Below are positions 56,686-64,000 of a DNA stretch of 64,000 bases, piece after piece. The first letter of the stretch is position 1. Every line of letters starts with the position of its first letter. A program made the translations under genes and the position numbers. Source of the DNA: Candidatus Trichofilum aggregatum (GTDB taxonomy: Bacteria > Chloroflexota > Anaerolineae > Promineifilales > Promineifilaceae); the NCBI GenBank assembly GCA_016716885.1, contig JADJUV010000007.1, forward strand, positions 1 through 64,000, read 5' to 3'. Under the pieces are notes generated by a model. That model was given only the letters and a program-made list of their open reading frames with translations. It searched no databases and was not told the DNA's origin.

Positions 56686-58340
56686 ATGCCCGCATCCAAA
56701 CTTGCTGATTCGTGCCCCCTCTGTTACCGACACATTTACGCGTGGTATCGCCCAACCTACCCTCTGGCCCACCATCTGGTGCGTATTCTCAGGCAGCGCT
56801 ACCCTGCCTGGAATGGGCACGGCAAACCATGCCCCCAATGCATTTTTGAGGCTGTCCAACAAGCCCGCCTGGAGCGCAGCACCCGTTCCATGCAGGATCA
56901 ATGGGACAGCCCTTTTCCTGTTTACCTGCATGACCAGCAAGAAATTCTGCCCACGCACCACCGGATTAACGCCCACCCTCGCTTTACCGGGCGCGGTGTC
57001 ACTGTCGCCTTCCTCGACTCCGGCTTCTACCCTCACGATGATCTGGTTATGCCTGTTAACCGGATTCTTTGTTTTGCCGATGCTACGGATAAAGAGGTGG
57101 TAGAGAAGAAACTGCCCACCACGCGGCCGCAAATTACCTCCTGGCACGGCACCATGGTCACCACCATTGGCGTGGGCAACGGCTACACCTCAGCGGGCCT
57201 TTACCGGGGCATCGCCCCTGAAGCCAACCTGGTGCTGGTCAAAACGGGTGAAAAAAACTCCTCCCGCATCACCGAAGCCCACATTCAGCACGCCCTGGAA
57301 TGGGTCATCGCCACCCAGGAGCGGTTCAACATCCGGGTGGTCAACATCTCCATGGGTGGCGATCATCCCAGTACCGGAAAGATGACACCCCTGGATGAAA
57401 CGGTGGAGCGTGCCGTCGCTCAGGGCATGGTGGTGGTCGCGGCCGCGGGCAATAGCGGCCGCAAAATCATCATCCCCCCCGCTTCAGCCCCTCAGCCATC
57501 ACCGTGGGTGGCGTGGATGACCATAACTCCCTGCAACGGCGTCACCGGCGTATGTTTTGGTCCAACTACGGCACCGGCGCTCAGGGCCTTATCAAACCGG
57601 ATGTGCTGGCCCCGGCTATCTGGTTAGCCGCACCCATGTTGCCCCGTACCTGGGTGCATCTGGAAGCCATGTTTCTGTGGCGGCTGGGTCAGGCCGCCGA
57701 TGAAGCCATCCCCATGCTCCTGGCCGACGATCCTACCCACCGCCATCTGGCCCGCAAAAAACGCTCCCTGCCCCTGGACAATGTACGGCACGCCATCCAT
57801 CAACGCATCCGTGAGCAAAAATACATTCATCCCCATTACCAACATGTGGATGGCACCTCTATGGCCGCCCCCATTGTATCTGGGTTAGTCGCCCAACTTT
57901 TAGAGGCTGTGCCCACGCTGACCCCGTCTGAGATCAAGGAAATCCTGCAAAAAACGGCGGAACCTTTGCGGGCGATTACTTTTGAGCGGCAAGGCTGGGG
58001 GGTGGTAAATGGCAGTGCGGCGGTCGCGGCCGCGTTCCGACAAACCATTGGCACCCCCTCCAAACCCCGCATCCCTGGCCATACCACCCTGGTCTACACC
58101 GATCCCAGCGCCCAACACGTCGCCCTCATTGGTAGTTTTAACCAGTGGAATCCCACCGGGCACGAATTCAGTCAGGAAAAACCCGGCCTCTGGCACATAA
58201 CCATTCCCAAACCCGCCCCGGGGGTGCATCCTTACAAAATTCTGGTAAATTACCAGCACGTCATCGCCCACCCCGAAAATCAATCTCGTGTCGAAGATGG
58301 GTATGGGGGTTTCTACTCTTTATTAAAAGTTGATTCTTAA
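56686..58340 (+). CDS. Subtilisin-like S8 peptidase with N-terminal CxxC pairs and C-terminal CBM48-like domain (one frameshift)
   Basis: The N-terminus (MPASKLADSCPLCYRHIYAW) and CPQC near residue 49 give two CxxC pairs (C10, C13, C49, C52), like a small zinc-binding unit. The S8 triad follows: D111 (VAFLDSGFYPHDD), H154 (SWHGTMVTT) and Ser in DGTSMAAPIVSGL. A C4 run at 57488-57491 lacks one C: adding it turns ASAPQPSPW into SAPSAITVGGVDDHNSL and restores the frame. The last 85 residues (HVALIGSFNQWNPTGHEFS...YKILVNYQ) form a CBM48/AMPK-glycogen-binding-like sandwich. There is no signal peptide, so it probably acts in the cytoplasm. It stands at the head of the esterase and ATP-grasp cluster. 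Confidence 0.83.
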
Positions 58341-58388
58341 GGCGTGTTGCGTGGTGCGTGTTTGGTCAAAACAGCCTCACGCACCACG
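58341..58388. repeat. Short tandem repeat tract (GTGCGT / ACGCACCAC)
   Basis: GCGTGTTGCGTGGTGCGTG and the complementary CACGCACCACGTT form a hairpin-capable tract between the peptidase and first esterase genes. Confidence 0.75.
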
Positions 58389-58412
58389 TTATTACGCAAT
58401 ACGAAGACGCTC

Positions 58413-59132
58413 ATGAACCGCGAATATCACCGTTGGCACAGTCCCAATCTCAACCGAGACATGGAATTATTGGTTTTCGGCCATGCCGGAGCCAAAGTAT
58501 TGGTTTTCCCCACCTCAATGGGCAAATTCTACGAATGGGAAGACCGGCAAATGATTCAAGCCCTGAGTGAGCCAATCAACAGAGGGTGGCTCCAGTTATA
58601 TTGCGTGGACAGTGTGGATGCGGAGAGTTGGTACGCCAAATGGGCTGACCCTCGCGGCCGCGCCTGGCGACACGTGCAGTACGAAAACTACCTGCTCCAC
58701 GAAGTTATCCCCCTGATGAACCACAAGAACTGGACCCCCTTCCTCATTACGACCGGGGCCAGTTTTGGCGCGTTTCATGCCATGAATTTTGCGCTGCGCC
58801 ACCCCGACATTACCAGCCGTGTTTTGGCGATGAGCGGCATCTATGATATTTCCCGCTGGTTAGATGGTTATCAGGAAGGGCACGGTTACTACAATAATCC
58901 AGTTGCCTACATCAAGAATGAGCACGATCCGCATCGGCTCGACCAGCTACGGCAGGTAGACATCATCATCACCGTTGGGGAACAAGATCCCAACATCGGT
59001 GGCAATCGTTATTTCTCCCAACTGCTCTGGGATAAAAACATCTGGCACGCCTTCCGCGTGTGGGATGGTTGGTCGCATGATTGGCCTTACTGGCAGAAAA
59101 TGGCCCAAATGTATATAAGTGGTGCCGACTAA
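58413..59132 (+). CDS. Esterase-like alpha/beta hydrolase, paralogue 1
   Basis: The start is ATG 58413 (MNREYHRWHSPNLNRDMELL); the upstream frame is repeat sequence. The 239-residue protein has nucleophile elbow TGASFGAFHA, acid near TVGEQDPNIGG and the final His in WSHDWPYW. It is closely related to the next protein (WHSPNLN, MSGIYDI, HDWP), an esterase-D/DUF-like family. No signal peptide is present. Its place beside three ATP-grasp ligases suggests that it cuts or transfers acyl groups of a small product made by the cluster (inference). Confidence 0.83.
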   Translation: MNREYHRWHSPNLNRDMELLVFGHAGAKVLVFPTSMGKFYEWEDRQMIQALSEPINRGWLQLYCVDSVDAESWYAKWADPRGRAWRHVQYENYLLHEVIPLMNHKNWTPFLITTGASFGAFHAMNFALRHPDITSRVLAMSGIYDISRWLDGYQEGHGYYNNPVAYIKNEHDPHRLDQLRQVDIIITVGEQDPNIGGNRYFSQLLWDKNIWHAFRVWDGWSHDWPYWQKMAQMYISGAD

Positions 59133-59219
59133 TCTTAGATTAACGATTTGAGTCCCCAGCTAAAATCGCCCATCGTTAATCATCAACTCGACTTTGGTGA
59201 AAATTAACCCGTTCTCTGG

Positions 59220-59251
59220 AAATCTCTTAATCTCTCAGTCTCTTAATCCCC
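59220..59251. repeat. Short tandem repeat tract (TCTCTTAA/TCTCTCAG)
   Basis: Three to four octamer units between the two esterase genes, the same family as at 22405. Confidence 0.8.
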
Positions 59252-59302
59252 AGAGAACCGTACAAAAAACGCCAAACTCCAGTTATCAATTCAGGAGGCA
59301 GA

Positions 59303-60037
59303 ATGTACCGTCACATTGATGGCTGGCATAGTCCCAACTTAAACAAACACATGGAGATCGTCACGTATGGGGAGTATGGTTTCCCCTTGTTGATGTTCCC
59401 CACCGCGGCCGCGGACTACCTCGAATACGAGCGCTTTCACGTCATCACCGTCCTTGAGGAATTCCTCAACGCGGGCAAAGTCAAAATCTTCTCCATCAAC
59501 AGCATCAACAACGAAAGCTGGCTCAACCGGCAAGTCCACCCCAAGCACAAAGCCGAACGTCAGATGCAATACAACAGCTACATCGCCGATGAAGTAGTTC
59601 CCTACATCTGGGAAAGCTGTAAAGGGCCAACCGGTATCATCACCGCCGGAGCCAGCCTGGGGGCCTTTCACTGTGCCAACCAGCTCTTCCGCCGCCCCGA
59701 CTTATTTGATGGCATGATCGCCATGAGTGGCTCCTATGATATTCGCGGCTACTTTGAGGGTACTTACTACGACGACAACATCTATTTCAACAACCCGGTA
59801 GATTATTTGCCCCACCTCAACGACGAACAATATCTGCCCCTTACTCCAGCAAAAGAAACATATCCACCTCGTCACGGGTCAGGGTCTTACGAAAACCCCT
59901 ACGCATCGCGCCGTCTGGCTGACATCCTGCACAACAAAAACATTCCCCATGAGCTAGACCTGTGGGGGTATGACATGCCCCATGATTGGCCCACCTGGCG
60001 GATGATGATGCGGTACTATTTGGCGGCCAAATTTTAG
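59303..60037 (+). CDS. Esterase-like alpha/beta hydrolase, paralogue 2
   Basis: This intact 244-residue protein (MYRHIDGWHSPNLNKHMEIV) has a strong AGGAGG ribosome-binding site. The elbow is TAGASLGAFHCANQ and the final His lies in MPHDWPTW. It differs from paralogue 1 by an extra loop (HGSGSYENPYASRR) in place of the VGEQDP stretch, so the acid may be supplied elsewhere. It lies 144 bp before the first ATP-grasp gene. Confidence 0.83.
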   Translation: MYRHIDGWHSPNLNKHMEIVTYGEYGFPLLMFPTAAADYLEYERFHVITVLEEFLNAGKVKIFSINSINNESWLNRQVHPKHKAERQMQYNSYIADEVVPYIWESCKGPTGIITAGASLGAFHCANQLFRRPDLFDGMIAMSGSYDIRGYFEGTYYDDNIYFNNPVDYLPHLNDEQYLPLTPAKETYPPRHGSGSYENPYASRRLADILHNKNIPHELDLWGYDMPHDWPTWRMMMRYYLAAKF

Positions 60038-60181
60038 CGGATGGTTAACCTCACAAGGCAAACTGTTCACAAAGAAGGGGGGGGGAGACCGGCGTCGAGG
60101 TTTTAGCCGGTCGGAATTTTCCGACTAAAGTCGCCACTCCCCCGTTAAACCCGCTAGAGCTTTAAAAAGAAGGAGAAAATT

Positions 60182-61105
60182 ATGCTTAAAGTCGGCTTAC
60201 TCGTTGGACGCGAATGGTCATGGCCCCCCGCCTTTATTGAAGAAGTCAACAGCCGCAATGAAGGGGTAGTGGCCGAATTTGTTAACATTGGCGGCACGAT
60301 GATGAATGAACCTTGCCCTTATGCCGTCATTATTGACCGCATCTCCCATGAAGTTCCTTATTATCGCTCCTACCTCAAAAACGCCATGCTTCAGGGAACC
60401 CATGTCGTCAACAATCCTTTTATGTGGACGGCAGATGACAAATTTTTTGGGGCCTCTCTCATCACCAAACTGGGTATTGTCAGCCCTAAAACCATTGCTC
60501 TGCCCAACAAAGATTATGTTCCCGGCATTGTCCACAATGAAAGTCTGCGTAACTTGATATTCCCCCTGGAATGGCAGGCTCAAGTTGATGCCATCGGTGG
60601 ATTCCCGTGTATCTTGAAAGACGCGCACGGCGGCGGCTGGAAAGAAGTTCATGTTTGCCGTTCTATGCAAGAGTTGTGGAACGCCTATAACCAATCAGGT
60701 CTGCTGACGATGGTCTTGCAGGAATACATTAAGTGGGACAATTACATCCGCTGTATGTGCCTGGGGCAAGAAGATATTCTGGTGATGAAGTATGATCCCA
60801 ACACCCGCCGCTACATGCATCACGACCTGGAGCCAGAACTGTATCAGCGCATCGTAGATGATTGCATCAAGCTGGTGCAGGCGTTTGGTTATGACATGAA
60901 TACCACTGAGTGGGCCATCCGGGATGGGGTTCCGTATGCGATTGATTTTATGAATCCGGCCCCGGATATGGATGTTTATTCGCTGGGGTATGAGTTCCAT
61001 CGCTGGTGTGTGGAACACATGGCGGATATGGTCATTAAGATGGCCAAAGACCCGCGGCCGCAAGTCAAATCATTACGTTGGTCAGGCATGTTTGGCGAAG
61101 CCTAA
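60182..61105 (+). CDS. ATP-grasp ligase 1 of the cluster
   Basis: This 307-residue protein has an ATP-grasp core with the ATP-binding lysine and glycine-rich loop PCILKDAHGGGWKEV, the adenine-contact strand TMVLQEYIKWD, and Mg ligands in AIDFMNPAPDMD. The N-terminal preATP-grasp part (KVGLLVGREWSWPPAFIEEV) is typical of RimK/glutathione-synthetase-like carboxylate-amine ligases. AAGGAG precedes the ATG. It likely forms an amide or peptide bond. Substrates are unknown. Twelve bases separate it from the next gene, so the two are co-transcribed. Confidence 0.85.
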   Translation: MLKVGLLVGREWSWPPAFIEEVNSRNEGVVAEFVNIGGTMMNEPCPYAVIIDRISHEVPYYRSYLKNAMLQGTHVVNNPFMWTADDKFFGASLITKLGIVSPKTIALPNKDYVPGIVHNESLRNLIFPLEWQAQVDAIGGFPCILKDAHGGGWKEVHVCRSMQELWNAYNQSGLLTMVLQEYIKWDNYIRCMCLGQEDILVMKYDPNTRRYMHHDLEPELYQRIVDDCIKLVQAFGYDMNTTEWAIRDGVPYAIDFMNPAPDMDVYSLGYEFHRWCVEHMADMVIKMAKDPRPQVKSLRWSGMFGEA

Positions 61106-61117
61106 GGGGAGAAAACC

Positions 61118-62469
61118 ATGAACCTGCGCGAGGCCGTTAATTACTATAATTCCTTGTTAGACGTTGAGCTGGCTCAAGAAAGTCAGGCCCAGATGGATGG
61201 TTTATTGCTACGTGAAGGGCTGTTTTTTGGTGACAGGCCGTTAAGTAACGTGTTGCGGCCGCGGTTCATGACCCGCGAACAGTACCGCTACATCCAAAAA
61301 GCCATCCGTCCCCTCATGTCCGCCTTCGTCAAGACCCACTACACCGCCCTGGAAAACGAAACCTTCCGCGAACAATTCGGCCTCCTGGAATGGGAAAAAG
61401 AGTTAGCCATTCTCAATCCCGGCTACAAAGCGCCCAGCCCCTCATCTCGCCTGGACACCTTCTTCGATCCGGATACCAACGCCCTTTACCTCACCGAATA
61501 CAACGCCGAAACCCCCGCCGCCCCCGCCTACAACGACGCCCTTACCCGCGCCTTTCTCAGCATTCCTGTCATGGGAGCCTTTCAGCGTAAATACGAAGTA
61601 CAACCCCTGCCCGCCCGTCACCACATGCTCCACGTTATCCTGGACGCCTACAAACAATGGGGTGGCACCGGTCGCCCCACCATCGGCATTCTGGACTGGC
61701 ACGACGTACCCACCTACAGTGAGTTTGTCCTCTTTGAGAAATATTTCAAATCAGTCGGTTACGATTGTTTGATCGCTGACCCGCGAGAAGTGGATTATCA
61801 CGATGGCAAACTATACGCTCATGGTAAACCGTTCGACCTCATTTACAAACGGGTTCTCATTAGCGAACTGGTCGCCCTGGGGGGCATGGATCACCCCATC
61901 ATCCGGGCCGTGCGTGACGGTGCCGCCTGTATGGTCAACTCCTTCTGGTGCAAAATTCTCTACAAAAAAGCCAGCCTGGCCGTCCTCAGCGATGAACAGA
62001 ATATAGCGCTCTACACCGCCGAGGAGCGCCAGGCGATTGATACCCATGTCCCCTGGACACGGGTCGTGACTGAACGACATACCACCTACCGCGGTGCGCC
62101 GGTTGACCTCATTCCTTTTATCCAGGCACGCAAAGACAACTTTGTTCTCAAGCCCAACGATGATTATGGCGGCCGCGGCATTGTGCTCGGTTGGGAAGCC
62201 AGCGAAGGGGTGTGGGAAGCGGCCATCAAAACGGCTTTGGAGTCATGCACCATCGTGCAAGAACGGATTGTTCTGCCCCAAGAGCCTTATCCCAGCCTGG
62301 TCAGCGGCGAAGTTCTCACCTATGATCGGCTTTTTGACACCGCCCCTTCATTTGGAATAGCGACTACGTCTCCAGTTGCCTCACCCGTTTGGCAACCAAT
62401 TCCCTGTTAAACGTAACCGCGGGCGGTGGCTCCACCGTACCCACCTTCATCATTGAAGATCGAGGATAA
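61118..62469 (+). CDS. ATP-grasp ligase 2 (glutathionylspermidine-synthase/circularly-permuted-like), one frameshift
   Basis: GGGGAG stands before the ATG at 61118. The N-terminal 300 residues are unlike ligase 1. The ATP-grasp signature FVLKPNDDYGGRGIVLGWE lies late in the chain, after VNSFWCKILYKKASL, the order seen in GSP-synthase-like or circularly permuted ATP-grasp proteins. The C4 run at 62343-62346 lacks one C. Restoring it turns DTAPSFGIAT into DTAPFIWNSDYVSSCL and carries the frame to a TAA at 62467-62469 (FIIEDRG). The repaired protein has 450 residues. It probably ligates an amine to a carboxylate. Confidence 0.83.
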
Positions 62470-62485
62470 GCAAGGGAGTAGCCCC

Positions 62486-62572
62486 TGAGAGAGGTGAAAC
62501 TCAGGGGAACTCGTAGGAACTCTAGGAACTCAGGGGAACTTGAAACCTGGAACCTGGAACTTGAAACCTATT
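62486..62572. repeat. Short tandem repeat tract (GGGAACTCA and GGAACCT units)
   Basis: Three AACTCAGGGG-type units are followed by four GGAACCTGGAACTTG-type heptamers, between ligase 2 and ligase 3. Confidence 0.85.
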
Positions 62573-62590
62573 TTCGTAGGAGTAAGCCAC

Positions 62591-63805
62591 ATGACTGACC
62601 AGCCCAAAACTACCATTCTCTGCTTCGCCAGTTACTACAAAGGTGACCGTTTGATCCAGGCAGTCAAAGCCGCCGGTTGCCATACCATTCTGCTCACGGA
62701 AGAAAAACATGCGCAAGATCCGTGGCCCTGGGAAAGCATCGACGAGGTGTTTTATATGCCCAACTTGTACAAACAGCCGGACATAACCCACGCCGTCAGC
62801 TATCTCATGCGCACCCGCACCATCGATCAAATCCTGGCCCTGGACGATTTTGATGTGGAAGTGGTCGCCCACCTGCGCGAACATTTCCGTATGCCCGGTT
62901 TAGGTGATTCCCTGGCCCGCCATTTCCGCGATAAGTTAGCCATGCGGACCCAGGCCAAGGCCAGTGGCATTCGTGTACCTGAATTCATTGGCATCCTGAA
63001 CCATGACAAGGTCCGCCAGTTCATGGACCGCGTCTCACCCCCATATGTACTCAAACCTCGGGGTGAAGCCAGCTCCATGGGCATCAAAAAAATTAACCAC
63101 CCCGATGAATTGTGGCCCCATTTAGAACCCTTAGGGGATCGGCAATCGTTTCATCTGCTGGAGAAATATATTCCGGGGGATGTTTACCATGTCGATAGTC
63201 TGGTGGATGGGGGTAAAGTAATCTTTGCCAGTGCCAGCAAATATGCGCGGCCGCCGATGAATGTGTACCAGGGGGGTGGCGTTTTTATCACCCGCACCCT
63301 GGATCGTGACTCAGGTGAGGCCAAAGAATTGACCACTCTGAATAAGAGCCTGCTCAAAGGGCTAGGGCTGGAGCGTGGCGCGGCTCATGCAGAATTCATC
63401 AAAGGGCATGAAGACGGCCAATGGTATTTCCTGGAAGTAGCATCCCGCGTTGGTGGGGCCAACATCTCTGAGGCCGTGGAATGGGCTACCGGGGTAAACC
63501 TGTGGGCCGAATGGGGGCGGCTGGAAGTGGCCCATGTACGGGGCGAAAAATACAAATTGCCTAAACTCAAAAAAGAGTACGCCGGGGTCATTAACTGCCT
63601 GGCACGGCAAGACTGGCCGGATTTATCGGGTTATAATGATCCGGAAATTGTGTGGCGTATGAGCAAAAAATACCACGCCGGGTTTATCGTGGCTTCTCCC
63701 GATGCCCAACGGGTAGAAGATTTGCTCAACCAGTATGCCGAACGGTTTAGTCATGATTTCCTGGCCGTGATGCCGCCTCTAGAAAAAGCGGCTGATGGTC
63801 ACTAA
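62591..63805 (+). CDS. ATP-grasp ligase 3 (biotin-carboxylase/PurK-like)
   Basis: The ATG at 62591 (MTDQPKTTILCFASYYKGDR) follows GTAGGAGTAAGCC; the upstream frame is repeat sequence. The 404-residue protein has the ATP-grasp lysine region PPYVLKPRGEASSMGIKKI, the strand FHLLEKYIPGDVYHVD, and Mg ligands in YFLEVASRVGGANI. It belongs to a third branch, carboxylate-amine ligases like PurK/DdaF-type enzymes. It lies downstream of ligases 1 and 2 and two esterases on one strand. The three ligases differ, so the product may contain at least three ATP-dependent bonds (inference). Confidence 0.87.
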   Translation: MTDQPKTTILCFASYYKGDRLIQAVKAAGCHTILLTEEKHAQDPWPWESIDEVFYMPNLYKQPDITHAVSYLMRTRTIDQILALDDFDVEVVAHLREHFRMPGLGDSLARHFRDKLAMRTQAKASGIRVPEFIGILNHDKVRQFMDRVSPPYVLKPRGEASSMGIKKINHPDELWPHLEPLGDRQSFHLLEKYIPGDVYHVDSLVDGGKVIFASASKYARPPMNVYQGGGVFITRTLDRDSGEAKELTTLNKSLLKGLGLERGAAHAEFIKGHEDGQWYFLEVASRVGGANISEAVEWATGVNLWAEWGRLEVAHVRGEKYKLPKLKKEYAGVINCLARQDWPDLSGYNDPEIVWRMSKKYHAGFIVASPDAQRVEDLLNQYAERFSHDFLAVMPPLEKAADGH

Positions 63806-64000
63806 TCTGAGCCTTTGTGGCTAATCATCCGTAGAGAAGCCTGGAATTCCCGCTCACAAAGGGGCACGCGGCCGCAAACCGAGAAAGCGCATTCGATTCC
63901 GATAGGCTTTCGTCGTTCCTTCCAAACAAACCAGTCCCAAGAAAACACTTGTCAACTGGTCAAGAGCATGGCGTGTTATCGCCAGAGTGGTGACTGTTAT
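63806..64000. other. Intergenic end of the window
   Basis: This 195-bp stretch holds one GCGGCCGC copy (63868-63875) and no recognisable gene, terminator or promoter. The ATP-grasp cluster may continue beyond the window. Confidence 0.6.

Larger units (their letters stand above)
1412..63875. repeat. Highly iterated palindrome GCGGCCGC (about 115 copies, window-wide)
   Basis: I counted about 115 copies of GCGGCCGC by eye between 1412 and 63875, most of them as the 10-bp palindrome CGCGGCCGCG. Examples are 1412-1419, 10742-10749, 14113-14120, 32882-32889, 34442-34449, 45785-45792, 46077-46084 and 63868-63875. Two copies overlap at 37066-37079. They are spread evenly, and the widest gap I found is about 1.7 kb (about 44.06-45.79 kb). 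Most lie inside genes, read as Ala-Ala-Ala or Arg-Gly-Arg/Gly-Arg depending on frame. At this base composition about 2-3 copies are expected. Near variants such as GCGGCCGT (about 723) are rare. The pattern resembles HIP1 (GCGATCGC) of cyanobacteria. Its function is unknown. Confidence 0.95.

Noticed and set aside
1412..63875. GCGGCCGC copies as cloning or linker artefacts (NotI site)
   Set aside because: About 115 copies lie inside intact genes in frame, and flanks differ at each. Linkers would not do this.

Overview
The window looks like a chromosomal segment of a Chloroflexi bacterium, probably of the Anaerolineae/Ardenticatenia side. The reasons are large secreted proteins with Thr/Pro linkers of the TPTATPT type, short C-terminal LPLL-type tails, MalT-like LuxR regulators, GT39 membrane glycosyltransferases, mid-50s GC content by eye, and intergenic heptamer repeats. 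I place it by style of gene content only. No rRNA, tRNA or CRISPR array was seen.

Layout. 0.3-4.2 kb (minus): a heavily broken adenylate cyclase/ATPase/TPR regulator. 4.2-6.6 kb (minus): a Rieske oxygenase and an MFS transporter. 6.8-10 kb: a giant modular secreted protein. 10-13.4 kb: a DUF3592 membrane protein, an MttB-family methyltransferase and a GcvT-like protein. 14-22 kb: two CrtI-like FAD oxidoreductases (one truncated) flanking a secreted protein, a GNAT-nitrilase fusion and an HD-domain/cyclic-nucleotide-type protein. 22.5-28.4 kb: an SRPBCC protein, a molybdopterin oxidoreductase split by a repeat insertion, an acetyltransferase and a GT39 protein. 28.6-38 kb (minus): a MalT-like regulator, an M23 lipoprotein, FtcD, and a betaine-type ABC transporter with a duplicated, fused permease. 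38-45 kb: TPR, membrane, tandem DinB, phosphoesterase, orphan gyrase-CTD-like, OsmC and PLD-like proteins. 45.7-49.5 kb (minus): a DUF3565 protein, two glycosyltransferases and an alpha/beta hydrolase. 50-56.5 kb: a membrane protein and two complete polar amino-acid ABC operons. 56.7-63.8 kb: an S8 peptidase with N-terminal CxxC pairs and a C-terminal CBM48-like domain, two paralogous esterases and three different ATP-grasp ligases. That last cluster is the best candidate for an undescribed peptide or amide biosynthetic system.

Metabolic theme. Rieske oxygenase, MttB, GcvT-like protein, FtcD and the betaine-type transporter together suggest uptake and demethylation of quaternary or methylated amines with one-carbon transfer to folate. 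No corrinoid protein is in the window.

Sequence-level features. The most striking signal is the octamer GCGGCCGC, usually inside CGCGGCCGCG. I counted about 115 copies in 64 kb (about one per 560 bp), where about 2-3 are expected from base composition. It behaves like the cyanobacterial HIP1 palindrome but has a different sequence. At 45.79 kb a copy marks a recombination joint. The window also holds two families of MITE-like elements, 7-9 bp tandem repeats between genes, several hairpin repeats and two poly-G tracts. Many genes are broken by a single missing base in a homopolymer, so sequencing error must be separated from real gene decay.
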